NCBI GenBank assembly: GCA_024281075.1
Contig: JAMXLK010000060.1
Span: forward strand, 1-36,789
DNA: 36,789 nucleotides
Direction of reading: 5' to 3'
From: Vulcanimicrobiia bacterium
Lineage (GTDB): Bacteria > Vulcanimicrobiota > Vulcanimicrobiia > Vulcanimicrobiales > Vulcanimicrobiaceae
Under the pieces are notes generated by a model. That model did not search any database, had not been told where the DNA came from, and saw only the letters and a program-made list of their open reading frames with translations. Position 1 is the stretch's first letter. Each line of letters begins with the position of its first letter. Below are positions 20,030 through 29,767 of this stretch, one piece after another. The position numbers and the translations under genes are program-made.

Positions 20030-21022
20030 AACCACTTTGCCGAATTGATGGGCGGCCGCAAGCCGCTCGAATGCGTCGACACCGTCGTCAAGCGCGAAGA
20101 CGCGATCGATCGCGGGCCTCAAACCGTCATCGAAGAGCCGCAACATTGCTGCAAAATCCTGCGGGCTTCCCATGGACGTGCCGAGGATGCTGACGTGCTT
20201 CCAAAAGAGCGGAAACATCTTGATGGACGCCTCGCCGACCGTGCCGCCATAAATGACGATGCGTCCGCCCGGGCGTACGACGTCGAGCGCCTTGCGAAGC
20301 GTATCGCCGCCGGACGAGTCGACGATGAGATCGACCGGGCCGGTCGAGCGTAAGAGTTTCGGCCAATCGGCATTGGCGGCGTAGTTGATTGCCAGGTCGG
20401 CGCCGAGCGCGCGCGCTCGCTCGAGCTTTTCGTCGCTGCTCGACGTCACGATCGCGTGCGCGCCGGCCCACTTCGCAAAGAGCAGCACGAACGTCTGTAC
20501 GCCGCCGCCGACGCCGGTAATCAAGACCGTTTCGCCCGGCTGCAGCGCGCCGCGCGTAAAGAGCGCGCGATATGCGGTGAGTCCGGCGAGTGGAATCGCC
20601 GCCGCCTCTTCCATCGATAGCGCCGGCGGTTTTCGATGAACGTTGTCGACCGGCACCACCGCGTATTGCGCAAACGTTCCGTCGCGCGGCATGCCGAGAA
20701 TGGTCGCGGTTGCCGCATTCCAGACGCGCGGGTCGTCGCCCCACGCAAGCATCGGATCGATGACGACTTCGTCGCCTTCGGCAAGTCCGGAAACCACCGA
20801 ACCGAGCGCTGCGACTTCACCGGCTCCGTCCGATCCGAGGGTTACCGGCATCCGAATCCTCGGATAGAGTCCTTGCGTGATGAAGACGTCGCGATGATTG
20901 AGGGCCGCGGCGCGCACGCGCACGAGCACCTCTCCGTCTCCGGCCGGCGGAACGGCGACATCGTCGACCCGTAGATTTTGAGGACCGCCGATCTCGTGCA
21001 GCCGTAGTGCGCGCATCGTCAC
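20015..21022 (-). CDS. Zinc-binding-type MDR alcohol dehydrogenase / quinone oxidoreductase
   Basis: 335 aa; LRVRAAALNHRDVFITQGLYP, LGSDGAGEVAALG, ITGVGGGVQTFVLLFAKWAGA, VYGGTVGEASI. Confidence 0.92.
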   Translation of the reverse strand: MTMRALRLHEIGGPQNLRVDDVAVPPAGDGEVLVRVRAAALNHRDVFITQGLYPRIRMPVTLGSDGAGEVAALGSVVSGLAEGDEVVIDPMLAWGDDPRVWNAATATILGMPRDGTFAQYAVVPVDNVHRKPPALSMEEAAAIPLAGLTAYRALFTRGALQPGETVLITGVGGGVQTFVLLFAKWAGAHAIVTSSSDEKLERARALGADLAINYAANADWPKLLRSTGPVDLIVDSSGGDTLRKALDVVRPGGRIVIYGGTVGEASIKMFPLFWKHVSILGTSMGSPQDFAAMLRLFDDGLRPAIDRVFALDDGVDAFERLAAAHQFGKVVLTIE

Positions 21023-23448
21023 TCGTGAACGGTCACGATGAATTTGAGTGCAGCCGGCTGCACGAACAACGCATCGGTCGGCGTATTCGCCAAGAACGTC
21101 GTATTGTTCGGCCCCGGATAGAGACCGCGATACGGAACCCCGGCGGCGTAGAGCGTAAAGGGACCGGAGACCGCGTTAAAGATGTTCGTCGCTGCGAGCG
21201 TAAAGTCGATATGGCGGTAGCTCCAGCCGGCGGCGCCGTCGACCATCGTATACGGCGGTTGGTTCAACGTGTTGTTCCTACCGGCAATCGTGAGCGCGGT
21301 CGCCGCATGCCAACCGTTCTTTGCCCACGAAAGCGTCACCGATCCTTGCTGCTGCGGCACGCCGACAAACTGCTGGTAGTCCACGAGCGTCCCGCCGGAC
21401 GTCGGATTTGAGACGAACGGTCCAAGCGCGTACGGATACGCGACGTTGAGGCCGTACGCCAGCGTCGCGGTTATGTTGAGACGCGGAAACGTCTCCTTAT
21501 AATGGGCTTCCGCACCTTCGTAAACGGCGTTGCCGATGTTGACTGGAATTTCGTAGGCGAAACCGGGAGGCGTGCTGCAAAAACTCTTCGCGCCGCCGCC
21601 GGGATAGTAGTTTTCGATCGTATCTCGCAAGTTCGACCGATACAGCGATACGTCGAGCGTGGAGCGGCTGGAGAATAGATGAGAAAAGCCCAACTCGTAT
21701 TCGGTCGCATGCTCCGGCCGTTCAAGCGGATTACCGTTCGCCGTGATACAGTTTGCGTCCAGCGGCGGGAGGCCGGGATTGGGTTGGAGTTTGCCGTTGA
21801 CGACGACGGGCGGAAAGAAGTACAGCTCTGCAAGCAGCGGCGGCCGAAAGCCGGTTCCAACGGAGAAGTGCACGTCGCTGGAGCTGCCGAGATCATCGCT
21901 GAGCCCAAGCCTCCAGTTCAACGTATTCCCGAACGTCGAATAATTCGCGTCGTAGAGCCCGGCGGAAAGGCGGAACGTTCCAACCTCTTGCGAACCGCGA
22001 AGGAAATACGATTGGATGCTCTGATTCAGCGGTCCGGTAATTCCCGCACCGCTCAGAGCCTCTTGGCGCAGATAACCGCCGAAAACAAACTCACCTTCCT
22101 CGAAGGTACGTCCCCACGAAAGCGCTTCGTTATAGCGCGTATCCCGGTGCGCGACGTCGTACGGCGAGACTGCGCCCCCGCTAAAATCAACGTTGTTGTC
22201 GGCAGCGTAGAAGTTCGCCGAGAGCGTTCCCGAGCCGAGCGGCGTGCGCGAGTACGCTTGGTACGCACGGACGCTCTGCGCGAAGTTTGCACTTCCCGGC
22301 CCGACGTGATCGCCGAATACCGGATTGGGAATCTCGTTTGATGACCCCGAGCTCGGGGAGAAGCCGCACGCCGCCCCGGGGCCGCTCAACACGCACGTCG
22401 GATTCCCGGCGATGCCGTTGAGAGCGCCCGATTCGTCGCGAACGTTGCCGAGCGTGAAAACGCGAAAGCCGGCGTCGGAACCTTGAGAGAAATTGTAGTC
22501 GAGATTGATGAGTCCGAGGCGCGCCGCGATCGAGGAGCCGAGATGGGCGTGGAACGGGCAGTTCGGCGTCTTCTTTGGTGTTTGCGGACCGCAGTAGACC
22601 GGCAAATTATTAGCCGGTACGACCCAATCGTATTGATTGACTTGTCCGGCCTGCTGAAAATTGTCGGCGGCGAGTGCATACCCGAGCTTGCCGAGCGTTC
22701 CGGTTGCATTGAGCCAGGTCTGGGTCGTGCCGTACGAACCGGCGGAAGTCGAAAAGTTGAGATGGTTCGTTTGCGTGGGCCGCAGCGAAACGAAGTTGAC
22801 CGCTCCGCCAAACGTATTACTGCCCTCGGAATCCATCGGTCCCAAGCCTTCGGTAACGTTCACGCTGTTGAAGGCGGGCACGGCGAACTGTGAGAGGTCC
22901 ATGTCACCGGTGTTGCCGTCGTTGAGCAACTGCCCGTCGAGCGTTACCAACGCTTCCGAAGGGTCCGGACCACGTAAGGAGACGACCTCAGGTGAGGTCG
23001 GCGCTCCCGCGTCCGGACGTTGGATCACGACCGATGGAACTTGCTGCAATGCTTGTGAAACCTGCGTATATCCGAGGGCGTCCATCTGGGCCCGCGAGAC
23101 GCTGACCTCCGGGACAACGTCGCGCGTCAGCGTATAGCCGCCACTGACGGTCACCACACCGATGGTGCGCAGTTGCGGAGTATCGCTCGGTTCGAGCACG
23201 ACATCGATGTGCGACCCTTCGCTCACATCGCCCGTATTCACCGTGACCGTAGCGTAGCCACGTGAAGCGACGGTCAAATCGTATCGCCCCCGCGGAATCG
23301 TCACCGTAAAGTTCCCTCTGTCATCAGTCGTCGCCCCGAACGTCTGCGCGCCCCGCAAGGTGATCTCCGCACGAGCGATCGGCGCGCCGCTTGGCGTGCG
23401 AACGCTTCCACCGACCAGGCAGCATACCGCAAGCAGAATCGGTAGCAT
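21019..23448 (-). CDS. TonB-dependent receptor with N-terminal carboxypeptidase-regulatory-like domain
   Basis: 809 aa; GSVRTPSGAPIARAEITLRG..GATTDDRGNFTVTIPRGRYDLTV, plug domain (VSQALQQVPSVVIQRPDAG...VSLRGPDPSEALVTLDGQLLND), beta-barrel signatures (TEYELGFSHLFSSRSTLDVSLYRSNLRDTI). Confidence 0.9.
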   Translation of the reverse strand: MLPILLAVCCLVGGSVRTPSGAPIARAEITLRGAQTFGATTDDRGNFTVTIPRGRYDLTVASRGYATVTVNTGDVSEGSHIDVVLEPSDTPQLRTIGVVTVSGGYTLTRDVVPEVSVSRAQMDALGYTQVSQALQQVPSVVIQRPDAGAPTSPEVVSLRGPDPSEALVTLDGQLLNDGNTGDMDLSQFAVPAFNSVNVTEGLGPMDSEGSNTFGGAVNFVSLRPTQTNHLNFSTSAGSYGTTQTWLNATGTLGKLGYALAADNFQQAGQVNQYDWVVPANNLPVYCGPQTPKKTPNCPFHAHLGSSIAARLGLINLDYNFSQGSDAGFRVFTLGNVRDESGALNGIAGNPTCVLSGPGAACGFSPSSGSSNEIPNPVFGDHVGPGSANFAQSVRAYQAYSRTPLGSGTLSANFYAADNNVDFSGGAVSPYDVAHRDTRYNEALSWGRTFEEGEFVFGGYLRQEALSGAGITGPLNQSIQSYFLRGSQEVGTFRLSAGLYDANYSTFGNTLNWRLGLSDDLGSSSDVHFSVGTGFRPPLLAELYFFPPVVVNGKLQPNPGLPPLDANCITANGNPLERPEHATEYELGFSHLFSSRSTLDVSLYRSNLRDTIENYYPGGGAKSFCSTPPGFAYEIPVNIGNAVYEGAEAHYKETFPRLNITATLAYGLNVAYPYALGPFVSNPTSGGTLVDYQQFVGVPQQQGSVTLSWAKNGWHAATALTIAGRNNTLNQPPYTMVDGAAGWSYRHIDFTLAATNIFNAVSGPFTLYAAGVPYRGLYPGPNNTTFLANTPTDALFVQPAALKFIVTVHE

Positions 23449-23518
23449 AGGAGCAAGCAGCTTCGCGCGCTACTCCTTGCCAGGCCTTCCCGTTTACGGC
23501 GACGTAGAGACCCCGGCG

Positions 23519-23776
23519 ATGAATAACCGAGCCAAGAGCCTGCGCGCCTTCTTTCGCGGCCTCGCGCGCGTGCAGCAAACCTTTACCATTGAGATTGGTC
23601 CGCTGCGTGCAAGCGGAGTGCCCGCGATTTTGGTTGGCGTAACCGGCATTCTCGTCGCCAGCGGAGTAACGATCGCGCTCTCCAAGGGTGCGACGCGTCT
23701 ACCCGAAACGCTCGGCGAGGCGCGCGGTCTGGCCGAAGCGCTCAACTCCGGACATTCGCCCCGCCTGAAGTCGTGA
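23519..23776 (+). CDS. Small single-pass membrane protein
   Basis: MNNRAKSLRAFFRGLARVQQTFTIEIGPLRASGVPAILVGVTGILVASGVTIALSKGATRL...; one hydrophobic segment; overlaps the bolA GTG by 4 nt. Confidence 0.55.
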   Translation: MNNRAKSLRAFFRGLARVQQTFTIEIGPLRASGVPAILVGVTGILVASGVTIALSKGATRLPETLGEARGLAEALNSGHSPRLKS

Positions 23777-24009
23777 TCGATAACGGTTCGCTCACGCAAT
23801 TGATACGAGCCCGAATCCCCGATGCCGAGGTCGGCGTCGTGGACCGCACGGGCACGATGGACCATTTCAACGTCACGGTGCGCTCGAAAGCCTTTGCCGG
23901 CAAGACGCTCATCGAGCAGCATCAGCTGGTGTACGGCGCGCTGCGCGAGGCGCTCGCGGACGGTCGCGTGCACGCCGTCGAGCTTAAAACCATTACCGCG
24001 CAGGAGTAA
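23773..24009 (+). CDS. bolA: BolA family protein
   Basis: 78 aa; LIRARIPDAEVGVVDRTGTMDHFNVTVRSKAFAGKTLIEQHQLVYGALREALADGRVHAVELKTI. Confidence 0.9.
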   Translation: MIDNGSLTQLIRARIPDAEVGVVDRTGTMDHFNVTVRSKAFAGKTLIEQHQLVYGALREALADGRVHAVELKTITAQE

Positions 24010-24016
24010 GAGAAAC

Positions 24017-24370
24017 ATGGATTACAAGGACGAGATCGCAAACGAGCTTGCGGCAAATACAATCGTCGTGTACGGCAAAGGAACGAAAACGGCGCCGCGC
24101 TGCGGATTTACGCTGGAGACGATCGAATTCTTCAACCACTTCGGTTACCCATTTGAAGTGATCGACGTGCTCGAAAACATGCCCAAACGTGAAGCGCTTT
24201 CCGCGATGACCGATTGGCCCACGCTGCCGAAGGTCTTCATCAAGGGCAAGTTTTACGGCGATACGGATATTCTCGGCCCGATGGCGGAGAGCGGCGAGCT
24301 GCAAACGACGCTCGAGGAAGCTTTCGGCGCGCCGGCGGCACGAAAAGAAACGATCGATCTGCGTCAGTGA
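24017..24370 (+). CDS. grxD: Monothiol glutaredoxin (Grx4/GrxD family), CGFT active site
   Basis: VVYGKGTKTAPRCGFTLETIEFFNHFGYPFEVIDVLEN...TDWPTLPKVFIKGKFYGDTDILGPMAESGEL. Confidence 0.92.
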   Translation: MDYKDEIANELAANTIVVYGKGTKTAPRCGFTLETIEFFNHFGYPFEVIDVLENMPKREALSAMTDWPTLPKVFIKGKFYGDTDILGPMAESGELQTTLEEAFGAPAARKETIDLRQ

Positions 24371-25218
24371 CCTACACGACGGTCATTTCTGCCGAGCAGC
24401 TGCACGAACGGCTCGGGAGTTCCGAACTCGTGATCTTCGATTGCCGGCATTCGCTCGAGGATTTTGAACTCGGCCGGCGGCTGTACGACGAGTCGCACAT
24501 TCCCGGCGCATTCTTCGCCGACGCCGAAACCGATTTGAGCGGACCCAAGACCGGCACGAACGGCCGCCATCCGCTGCCCGACCCCGAGGGTCTCGCGCGC
24601 TTCCTCCGCGTTCGCGGCGTTAACGCCGATACGCAAATCGTCGCGTACGACGACGGCGGCGATATTTGGGCGCCGCGTTTTTGGTTTCTCGCGCGCTGGA
24701 TCGGACACGATGCCGTTGCGATACTCGACGGCGGCCTCACGGCCTGGAAAGCGCGCGGATATCCCGTCACCGCCGCACCGATGCAGCCGGTGCGCGAAGG
24801 CTCGTTGACGCTTCGGCTGCGTCCCGAGTATGTCGTCGATGCGACGTACGTTGCGCAGCATCTTCGCAGCGATGCCATGCAGCTGATCGATGCGCGCGCG
24901 CACGATCGTTATAGCGGCGTGGCCGGCGGGATGGATCCGGTCGCCGGTCATATTCCCGGCGCCAAGAACCGGTGCTACGAAGAAAACTTTCGGCCCGACG
25001 GCACGTTGAAATCTTCCCAAGAGCTGCGCGCCGACTTCGAGCGCGCGGGCTTCGATCCGAAACGCACGGTGCACCAATGCGGCTCCGGCGTCTCCGCCAC
25101 GGTCAACCAACTAGCGATGCAGCACGCGGGCCTGGAAGGCTCGCGCGTCTACAACGGCTCGTGGAGCGAATGGATCAGCGACCCCTCACGTCCCATCGCA
25201 ACCGGCTCCGAACCTTAG
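24367..25218 (+). CDS. Sulfurtransferase (3-mercaptopyruvate/thiosulfate type, two rhodanese domains)
   Basis: GTG at 24367 overlaps grx stop; ELVIFDCRH...HIPGAFFADAETDL...YDDGGDIWAPRFWFLARW...QLIDARAHDRYSG...GHIPGAKN...HQCGSGVSATVN active-site loop. Confidence 0.92.
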   Translation: MTYTTVISAEQLHERLGSSELVIFDCRHSLEDFELGRRLYDESHIPGAFFADAETDLSGPKTGTNGRHPLPDPEGLARFLRVRGVNADTQIVAYDDGGDIWAPRFWFLARWIGHDAVAILDGGLTAWKARGYPVTAAPMQPVREGSLTLRLRPEYVVDATYVAQHLRSDAMQLIDARAHDRYSGVAGGMDPVAGHIPGAKNRCYEENFRPDGTLKSSQELRADFERAGFDPKRTVHQCGSGVSATVNQLAMQHAGLEGSRVYNGSWSEWISDPSRPIATGSEP

Positions 25219-25697
25219 CGTTTAGCCGGGGGCGGTACGGCGAACGGTTTCGCGACGGCGCCGGCGGGCGAGGATTCGAGCCGAGCGAGATCTTCTGACG
25301 TGGGCGCTTGCGAAAAATCGCGACACGTATCGACGACGCAGTAGAATCCGAACGGCGTCGGACCGCGATTGACGAACTGGTGCAGCTCCAACGGCCCGAC
25401 GTAGATCACGTCGTTCGGACCAATTTCCGTTGCGGTATCACCGATCACCGCGTATCCCAGGCCTTCACGCACGATGACGTAGTGTTCGTGCTCGTGCTTT
25501 TCGAGGCGCGATGCGGCGCCCGGCTGCACTTCGAAGTAACGGAGCTCCATCCGCGGCCCCGGCTCGCTCGCCTCGCTCTTGCGGCTTCCTACGAGCGTGT
25601 GGCGAGCGACGCCCGTGCCGGGCGCATCCGGCGTGTAGCCCGCCGGTTCGACGCCCTCCCAGCCGCCTTGCGAGGATCGAATAATTCGTCGCTGCAT
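25215..25697 (-). CDS. Cupin-domain protein
   Basis: MELRYFEVQPGAASRLEKHEHEHYVIVREGLGYAVIGDTATEIGPNDVIYVGPLELHQFVNRG; start at MQRRII. Confidence 0.85.
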   Translation of the reverse strand: MQRRIIRSSQGGWEGVEPAGYTPDAPGTGVARHTLVGSRKSEASEPGPRMELRYFEVQPGAASRLEKHEHEHYVIVREGLGYAVIGDTATEIGPNDVIYVGPLELHQFVNRGPTPFGFYCVVDTCRDFSQAPTSEDLARLESSPAGAVAKPFAVPPPAKR

Positions 25698-25744
25698 CGG
25701 TGCCCACCATAGCACACGACCCGGCGGCGGCGAAAGAGCCGCGA

Positions 25745-26218
25745 ATGCCCAGGCACTGGCTGCTCAAGACCGAGCCGAGCGCATATTCGTTCGATCGGCT
25801 TCGGACCGACGGAACCACGCCATGGACGGGCGTGCGCAACTTTCAGGCACGCAACAACATGATGGAGATGCGCATCGGCGATCTCGCATTCTTCTATCAC
25901 TCGAGCATCGCGGAGCCGGCGGCCGTCGGCATCTGCAAGGTGGTGAAAGAGGCCTATCCCGACTTCACGCAGTTCGACCGCACGAGCGAGTACTTTGACG
26001 GCCGCTCCAAGCAAGGCAAGCCGATCTGGTTCATGGTCGACGTCGCGTACGTCGAGCCGCTGGCGCGACCCGTGACGATCGCACAGATGCGCGCCGAGCC
26101 GCGGCTCGTCGGCATGTCGTTACTCCGGCGCGGACAACGTCTTTCGGTGCAGCCGGTGATGCCGCACGAATGGAAGATCGTGCTGGAGCTAGCGCGCCTT
26201 ACGCCTGAGCTTGAGTGA
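25745..26218 (+). CDS. EVE-domain protein (thymocyte nuclear protein 1-like)
   Basis: MPRHWLLKTEPSAYSFDRL...TPWTGVRNFQARNNMMEMRIGDLAFFYHSS...GICKVVKEAYPD...WFMVDV. Confidence 0.92.
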   Translation: MPRHWLLKTEPSAYSFDRLRTDGTTPWTGVRNFQARNNMMEMRIGDLAFFYHSSIAEPAAVGICKVVKEAYPDFTQFDRTSEYFDGRSKQGKPIWFMVDVAYVEPLARPVTIAQMRAEPRLVGMSLLRRGQRLSVQPVMPHEWKIVLELARLTPELE

Positions 26219-28304
26219 GAAAGACGCGCTGCGCGTCGATCGGCATCTCACCGTTGCGCGGTGTGAGCCGCCGGTAGCTGCCGTCCACCAGCAGTTCGCG
26301 GCTCTTTACGTTATCGGACAGCAACACCGTGAGCACGTGCGTAGCGAGCGTCTCGGCCATAACGGGATCGAGTACGGGCACGGCAAGCTCGACGCGACGA
26401 TCGAGATTGCGCCCCATCCAGTCGGCACTCGACATGAACGTTTCGCGCTCGCCGCCGTTCTCGAAGACGAAAATGCGCGAATGTTCGAGGAAGCGGCCGA
26501 CGATGCTGCGCACGCGGATGTTCTCGCTCACGCCCGGCACGTGGGGACGCAGCACGCACATGCCGCGTACCAGTAAATCGATCTTGACGCCGGCTTGCGA
26601 GGCACGGTAGAGCGCGCGCACGACTTCCACTTCCGTCAGCGCGTTGATCTTCGCGCGGATTCCCGACGGGCGTCCTGCGCGAGCGTGCTCGGTTTCCCGG
26701 TCGATGCGAGCGATCAGCTCGCGATGGAGCGTCACCGGCGCGACCCAGAGATCCTCATAATCGGTCACTTTTGAAAAACCGGTTAGCGCGTTGAAGACCT
26801 GCGTATCGTCGGCGCCGAGCTCCGGCCGGCACGTGAAGAGGCTGAGATCGGTGTAGAGCAGCGCGGTCTTCTCGTTGTAGTTGCCGGTCCCAAAGTGCAT
26901 GTAGCGGCGCAGCCCGTCCTCGTCTTCGCGAACGACCAGGAGCGTCTTGGCGTGGACCTTTTGATTGGCGAATCCGTAGACGACGTGCGCGCCCGCTCGC
27001 TCCAAACGCTTTGCCCATTCGATATTGTTCTCTTCGTCGAAGCGCGCCTTGAGCTCGATGATGACCGCGACCTGTTTTTCGTTCTCCGCCGCGGTGAGCA
27101 AGGCCCGAACGATCGGCGAGTTCTTTCCGGACGTCCGGTAGAGCGTCGCCTTGATCGCTAGCACTTTAGGATCCTCGGCGGCTTGCTGCAAGAACTGAAT
27201 GACCGGATCGAACGATTCGTAGGGGTGATGCAGCATGATGTCACCTTCGCGAATCTGTGCGAAGATGTCGGTAACGCCGATGAGCCGCTTGGGAATCGCG
27301 GGCAGGAACGGCTTGTCGCGCAGGTGCTCGTATCCGGGAAGGTTGACGATCTGCCAGAGGTCGCTCAGCGCCATCAGACCGTCGATTTCATAGACGTCGA
27401 CCGCTTCGAGCTCGAGCGAGTTACAGAGAAAATCGCGCATGTATTCGGGCATGCCGCGCTCGATCTCGAGGCGCACCGGCTCACCGAACCGGCGCCTGCG
27501 CAGCTCCGACTCGATCGCACGCAAAAGATCGTCGGCCTCGTCCTCTTGCAGATCTAAGTCGGCGTCGCGCGTGACGCGAAAGAGATACGAATCCCGCACG
27601 TGCATGCCTGGAAAGAGTACGTCGAGATGGTGCGCGATGAGATCTTCGAGCAGCACGAAGCGACGTTCTCCCGAGTCGCCGTCTTGCACCGGAACGAAAC
27701 GCGGCAGCGTCGGCGGAATCTTGACGCGGGCAAAGTGCAGCTCGACACCTTCGCGCGTGGACTCCTCGAGCTCGACCGCTAGCGAAAGCGAGAGGTTTGA
27801 AATATACGGAAACGGATGACCGCTGTCGACTGCGAGCGGCGTCAGGACCGGGAAAACGCTGTCGTCAAACGTGCGCTCCAACACGTTTTGCGTTTCATCG
27901 TCGAGTTCCGAAACGCGCAACAGACGAATTCCTTCACGCTGGAGCGCCGGCAGCAGGTCGTCGTTCAGCACGCGCATCTGCTGCGGCAACGAAGACCGTA
28001 GCCGCTCCGAGATCGCAGCGAGGTGCTCGGTCGGCGTTCGGCCGTCCTCCGAGCGCCGCACGACCTGCGCCTCGATCTGCTGTTTGATCGCGGCAACGCG
28101 AATCATGAAAAACTCATCGAGGTTCGTGCCGTAAATGGCGACGAACTTCAACCGTTCCATCAGCGGAGTGTGCGCATCGAGCGCTTCTTCGAGAACGCGA
28201 TCGTTGAATTCGACCCACGACAGCTCGCGGCTGATGTAGAGCGACGGGTCGTCGAGGGTTGCAACGGGAATCGGCGTCGGCGTCGAATGCGCCTGGAGAA
28301 CCAT
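26199..28304 (-). CDS. ppk1: Polyphosphate kinase 1
   Basis: Start at MVLQAHS (28304); PSLYISRELSWVEFNDRVLEEA, LDEFFMIRVAAIKQQ, HHPYESFDPVIQFLQQAAEDPKVLAIKATLYRT, VVYGFANQKVHAKTLLVVRED, MHFGTGNYNEKTALLYTDLSLFT. Confidence 0.95.
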   Translation of the reverse strand: MVLQAHSTPTPIPVATLDDPSLYISRELSWVEFNDRVLEEALDAHTPLMERLKFVAIYGTNLDEFFMIRVAAIKQQIEAQVVRRSEDGRTPTEHLAAISERLRSSLPQQMRVLNDDLLPALQREGIRLLRVSELDDETQNVLERTFDDSVFPVLTPLAVDSGHPFPYISNLSLSLAVELEESTREGVELHFARVKIPPTLPRFVPVQDGDSGERRFVLLEDLIAHHLDVLFPGMHVRDSYLFRVTRDADLDLQEDEADDLLRAIESELRRRRFGEPVRLEIERGMPEYMRDFLCNSLELEAVDVYEIDGLMALSDLWQIVNLPGYEHLRDKPFLPAIPKRLIGVTDIFAQIREGDIMLHHPYESFDPVIQFLQQAAEDPKVLAIKATLYRTSGKNSPIVRALLTAAENEKQVAVIIELKARFDEENNIEWAKRLERAGAHVVYGFANQKVHAKTLLVVREDEDGLRRYMHFGTGNYNEKTALLYTDLSLFTCRPELGADDTQVFNALTGFSKVTDYEDLWVAPVTLHRELIARIDRETEHARAGRPSGIRAKINALTEVEVVRALYRASQAGVKIDLLVRGMCVLRPHVPGVSENIRVRSIVGRFLEHSRIFVFENGGERETFMSSADWMGRNLDRRVELAVPVLDPVMAETLATHVLTVLLSDNVKSRELLVDGSYRRLTPRNGEMPIDAQRVFLTQAQA

Positions 28305-28901
28305 ATGCCGGACTTCACCGCGCACGTCGTCGAGCACCTCGTTCTTGCCCTCTCGGCGCTGGCGCTCGCGCTTGCAGCGGGCCTGCCATTGGGCATTCTG
28401 TGCGCGCATTCGGCCGCGCTGCGCGGCGCCATCCTGGCGTTCGCGGGTATTGGGCGGACGCTTCCAAGCCTGGCGGTGCTCATGCTCCTCCTGCCCTGGT
28501 TGGGAGTCGGCGCTTCACCGGCGATCGTCGCTCTGGCACTACTCGCCATTCCGCCGATCGTTATCAATGTGGACGTAGCGATTCGGGGTGTGCCCGCGCC
28601 GGCGCTCGACGCGGCGACGGGAATGGGCATGACGCGAACGCAACGCTTTCTGCGAGTCGTGATTCCGTTTGCGCTGCCGGTATCGTTCGCCGGATTGCGA
28701 ACCGCGACGACCGAAACGATTGCGAGCGCCACGCTGGCGACCTTCATCGGCGCCGGTGGACTCGGCGACGAGATCGTGCGCGGTCTGCAGACCGACGATC
28801 CTGCACTTTTGCTCGCGGGCGCCGCCGCCGTTGCGGTATTGGCGCTCGCCGCGGATTTGTCGCTTGGCGCCGCGGCGGCACTGACCGCAGCACGCGCGTG
28901 A
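28305..28901 (+). CDS. Osmoprotectant-type ABC transporter permease (OpuB/YehW-like), first of two
   Basis: MPDFTAHVVEHLVLALSALALALAAGLPLGILCAHSAALRGAIL...DAATGMGMTRTQRFLRVVIPFALPVSFAGLRTATTETIASATLATFIGAGGLGDEIVRGL. Confidence 0.9.
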   Translation: MPDFTAHVVEHLVLALSALALALAAGLPLGILCAHSAALRGAILAFAGIGRTLPSLAVLMLLLPWLGVGASPAIVALALLAIPPIVINVDVAIRGVPAPALDAATGMGMTRTQRFLRVVIPFALPVSFAGLRTATTETIASATLATFIGAGGLGDEIVRGLQTDDPALLLAGAAAVAVLALAADLSLGAAAALTAARA

Positions 28902-29767
28902 TCTCGCGAGGGCGTGCGCTGGCACTGGCGGCGGCCGCGCCGCTGCTGACGCGGTGCGTATTCGACCGCTCGGCGGTACGCGTAGGATCGAAGAACTTTA
29001 CCGAATCGTTCATCATTGCCGAGATCTACGCGCAATCGCTCGAGGCGGCAGGGATGCACGTGGAGCGGCTCTTCAATCTCGGCTCGACGCAAATCGCAAT
29101 CGCCGCGATGCGACGCGGCAACATCGATCTCTATCCGGAGTACACGGGCACGGCTTTGATCGACGTGCTGCACCTTCCGCCGATTTCGAATTCGCGCGCT
29201 GCATACCAGGTCGTCGCACAGGCCTTTCGGCAGCGCTACGACATCGTGTGGCTCGCTCCGGCTCCTATGAACGACTCACAAGCGCTGGCCACGACGCGAG
29301 CGTCCGCGACGCGTTATGGTTTGGCGACGCTCTCGGATTGCGCGCGGACCGCTCCGCGCTTGCGCTTCGCGACGATTCAGGAGTTCCTCGCGCGACCGGA
29401 CGGACTGCCGGGCCTAAAACGCTTCTACGGTGGATTTCAATTTGCCGAGATTCGCACGTACGACATCGCCCTGAAGTACCGCGCGCTCCTCCAAGGCGCC
29501 GCCGAGGTCGCCAGTGCGTTCAGCACGGACGGCGCAATAGCGACCAACGACCTCGTCGTCTTGCACGACGACCGTCATTTTTGGTCCGCGTACAACGTCG
29601 CGCCGGTCGTGCGGGCACAAGCGCTAGCCGCGCGGCCGAAGATCGCCGACGTGCTCAACGCCGTTTCGCCGCGCATTACCAACGGCGCCGCGCAGATGAT
29701 GAACGCGCAAGTCGAACACGACCAGGCCGATCCTGCCGACGTTGCCGCCCAGTTTTTGAAACGATGA
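28898..29767 (+). CDS. Osmoprotectant-type ABC transporter substrate-binding protein (OpuC/YehZ-like)
   Basis: GTG at 28898; VRVGSKNFTESFIIAEIYAQSLEAAGMHVERLFNLGSTQIAIAAMRRGNIDLYPEYTGTALIDVL. Confidence 0.92.
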   Translation: MISRGRALALAAAAPLLTRCVFDRSAVRVGSKNFTESFIIAEIYAQSLEAAGMHVERLFNLGSTQIAIAAMRRGNIDLYPEYTGTALIDVLHLPPISNSRAAYQVVAQAFRQRYDIVWLAPAPMNDSQALATTRASATRYGLATLSDCARTAPRLRFATIQEFLARPDGLPGLKRFYGGFQFAEIRTYDIALKYRALLQGAAEVASAFSTDGAIATNDLVVLHDDRHFWSAYNVAPVVRAQALAARPKIADVLNAVSPRITNGAAQMMNAQVEHDQADPADVAAQFLKR

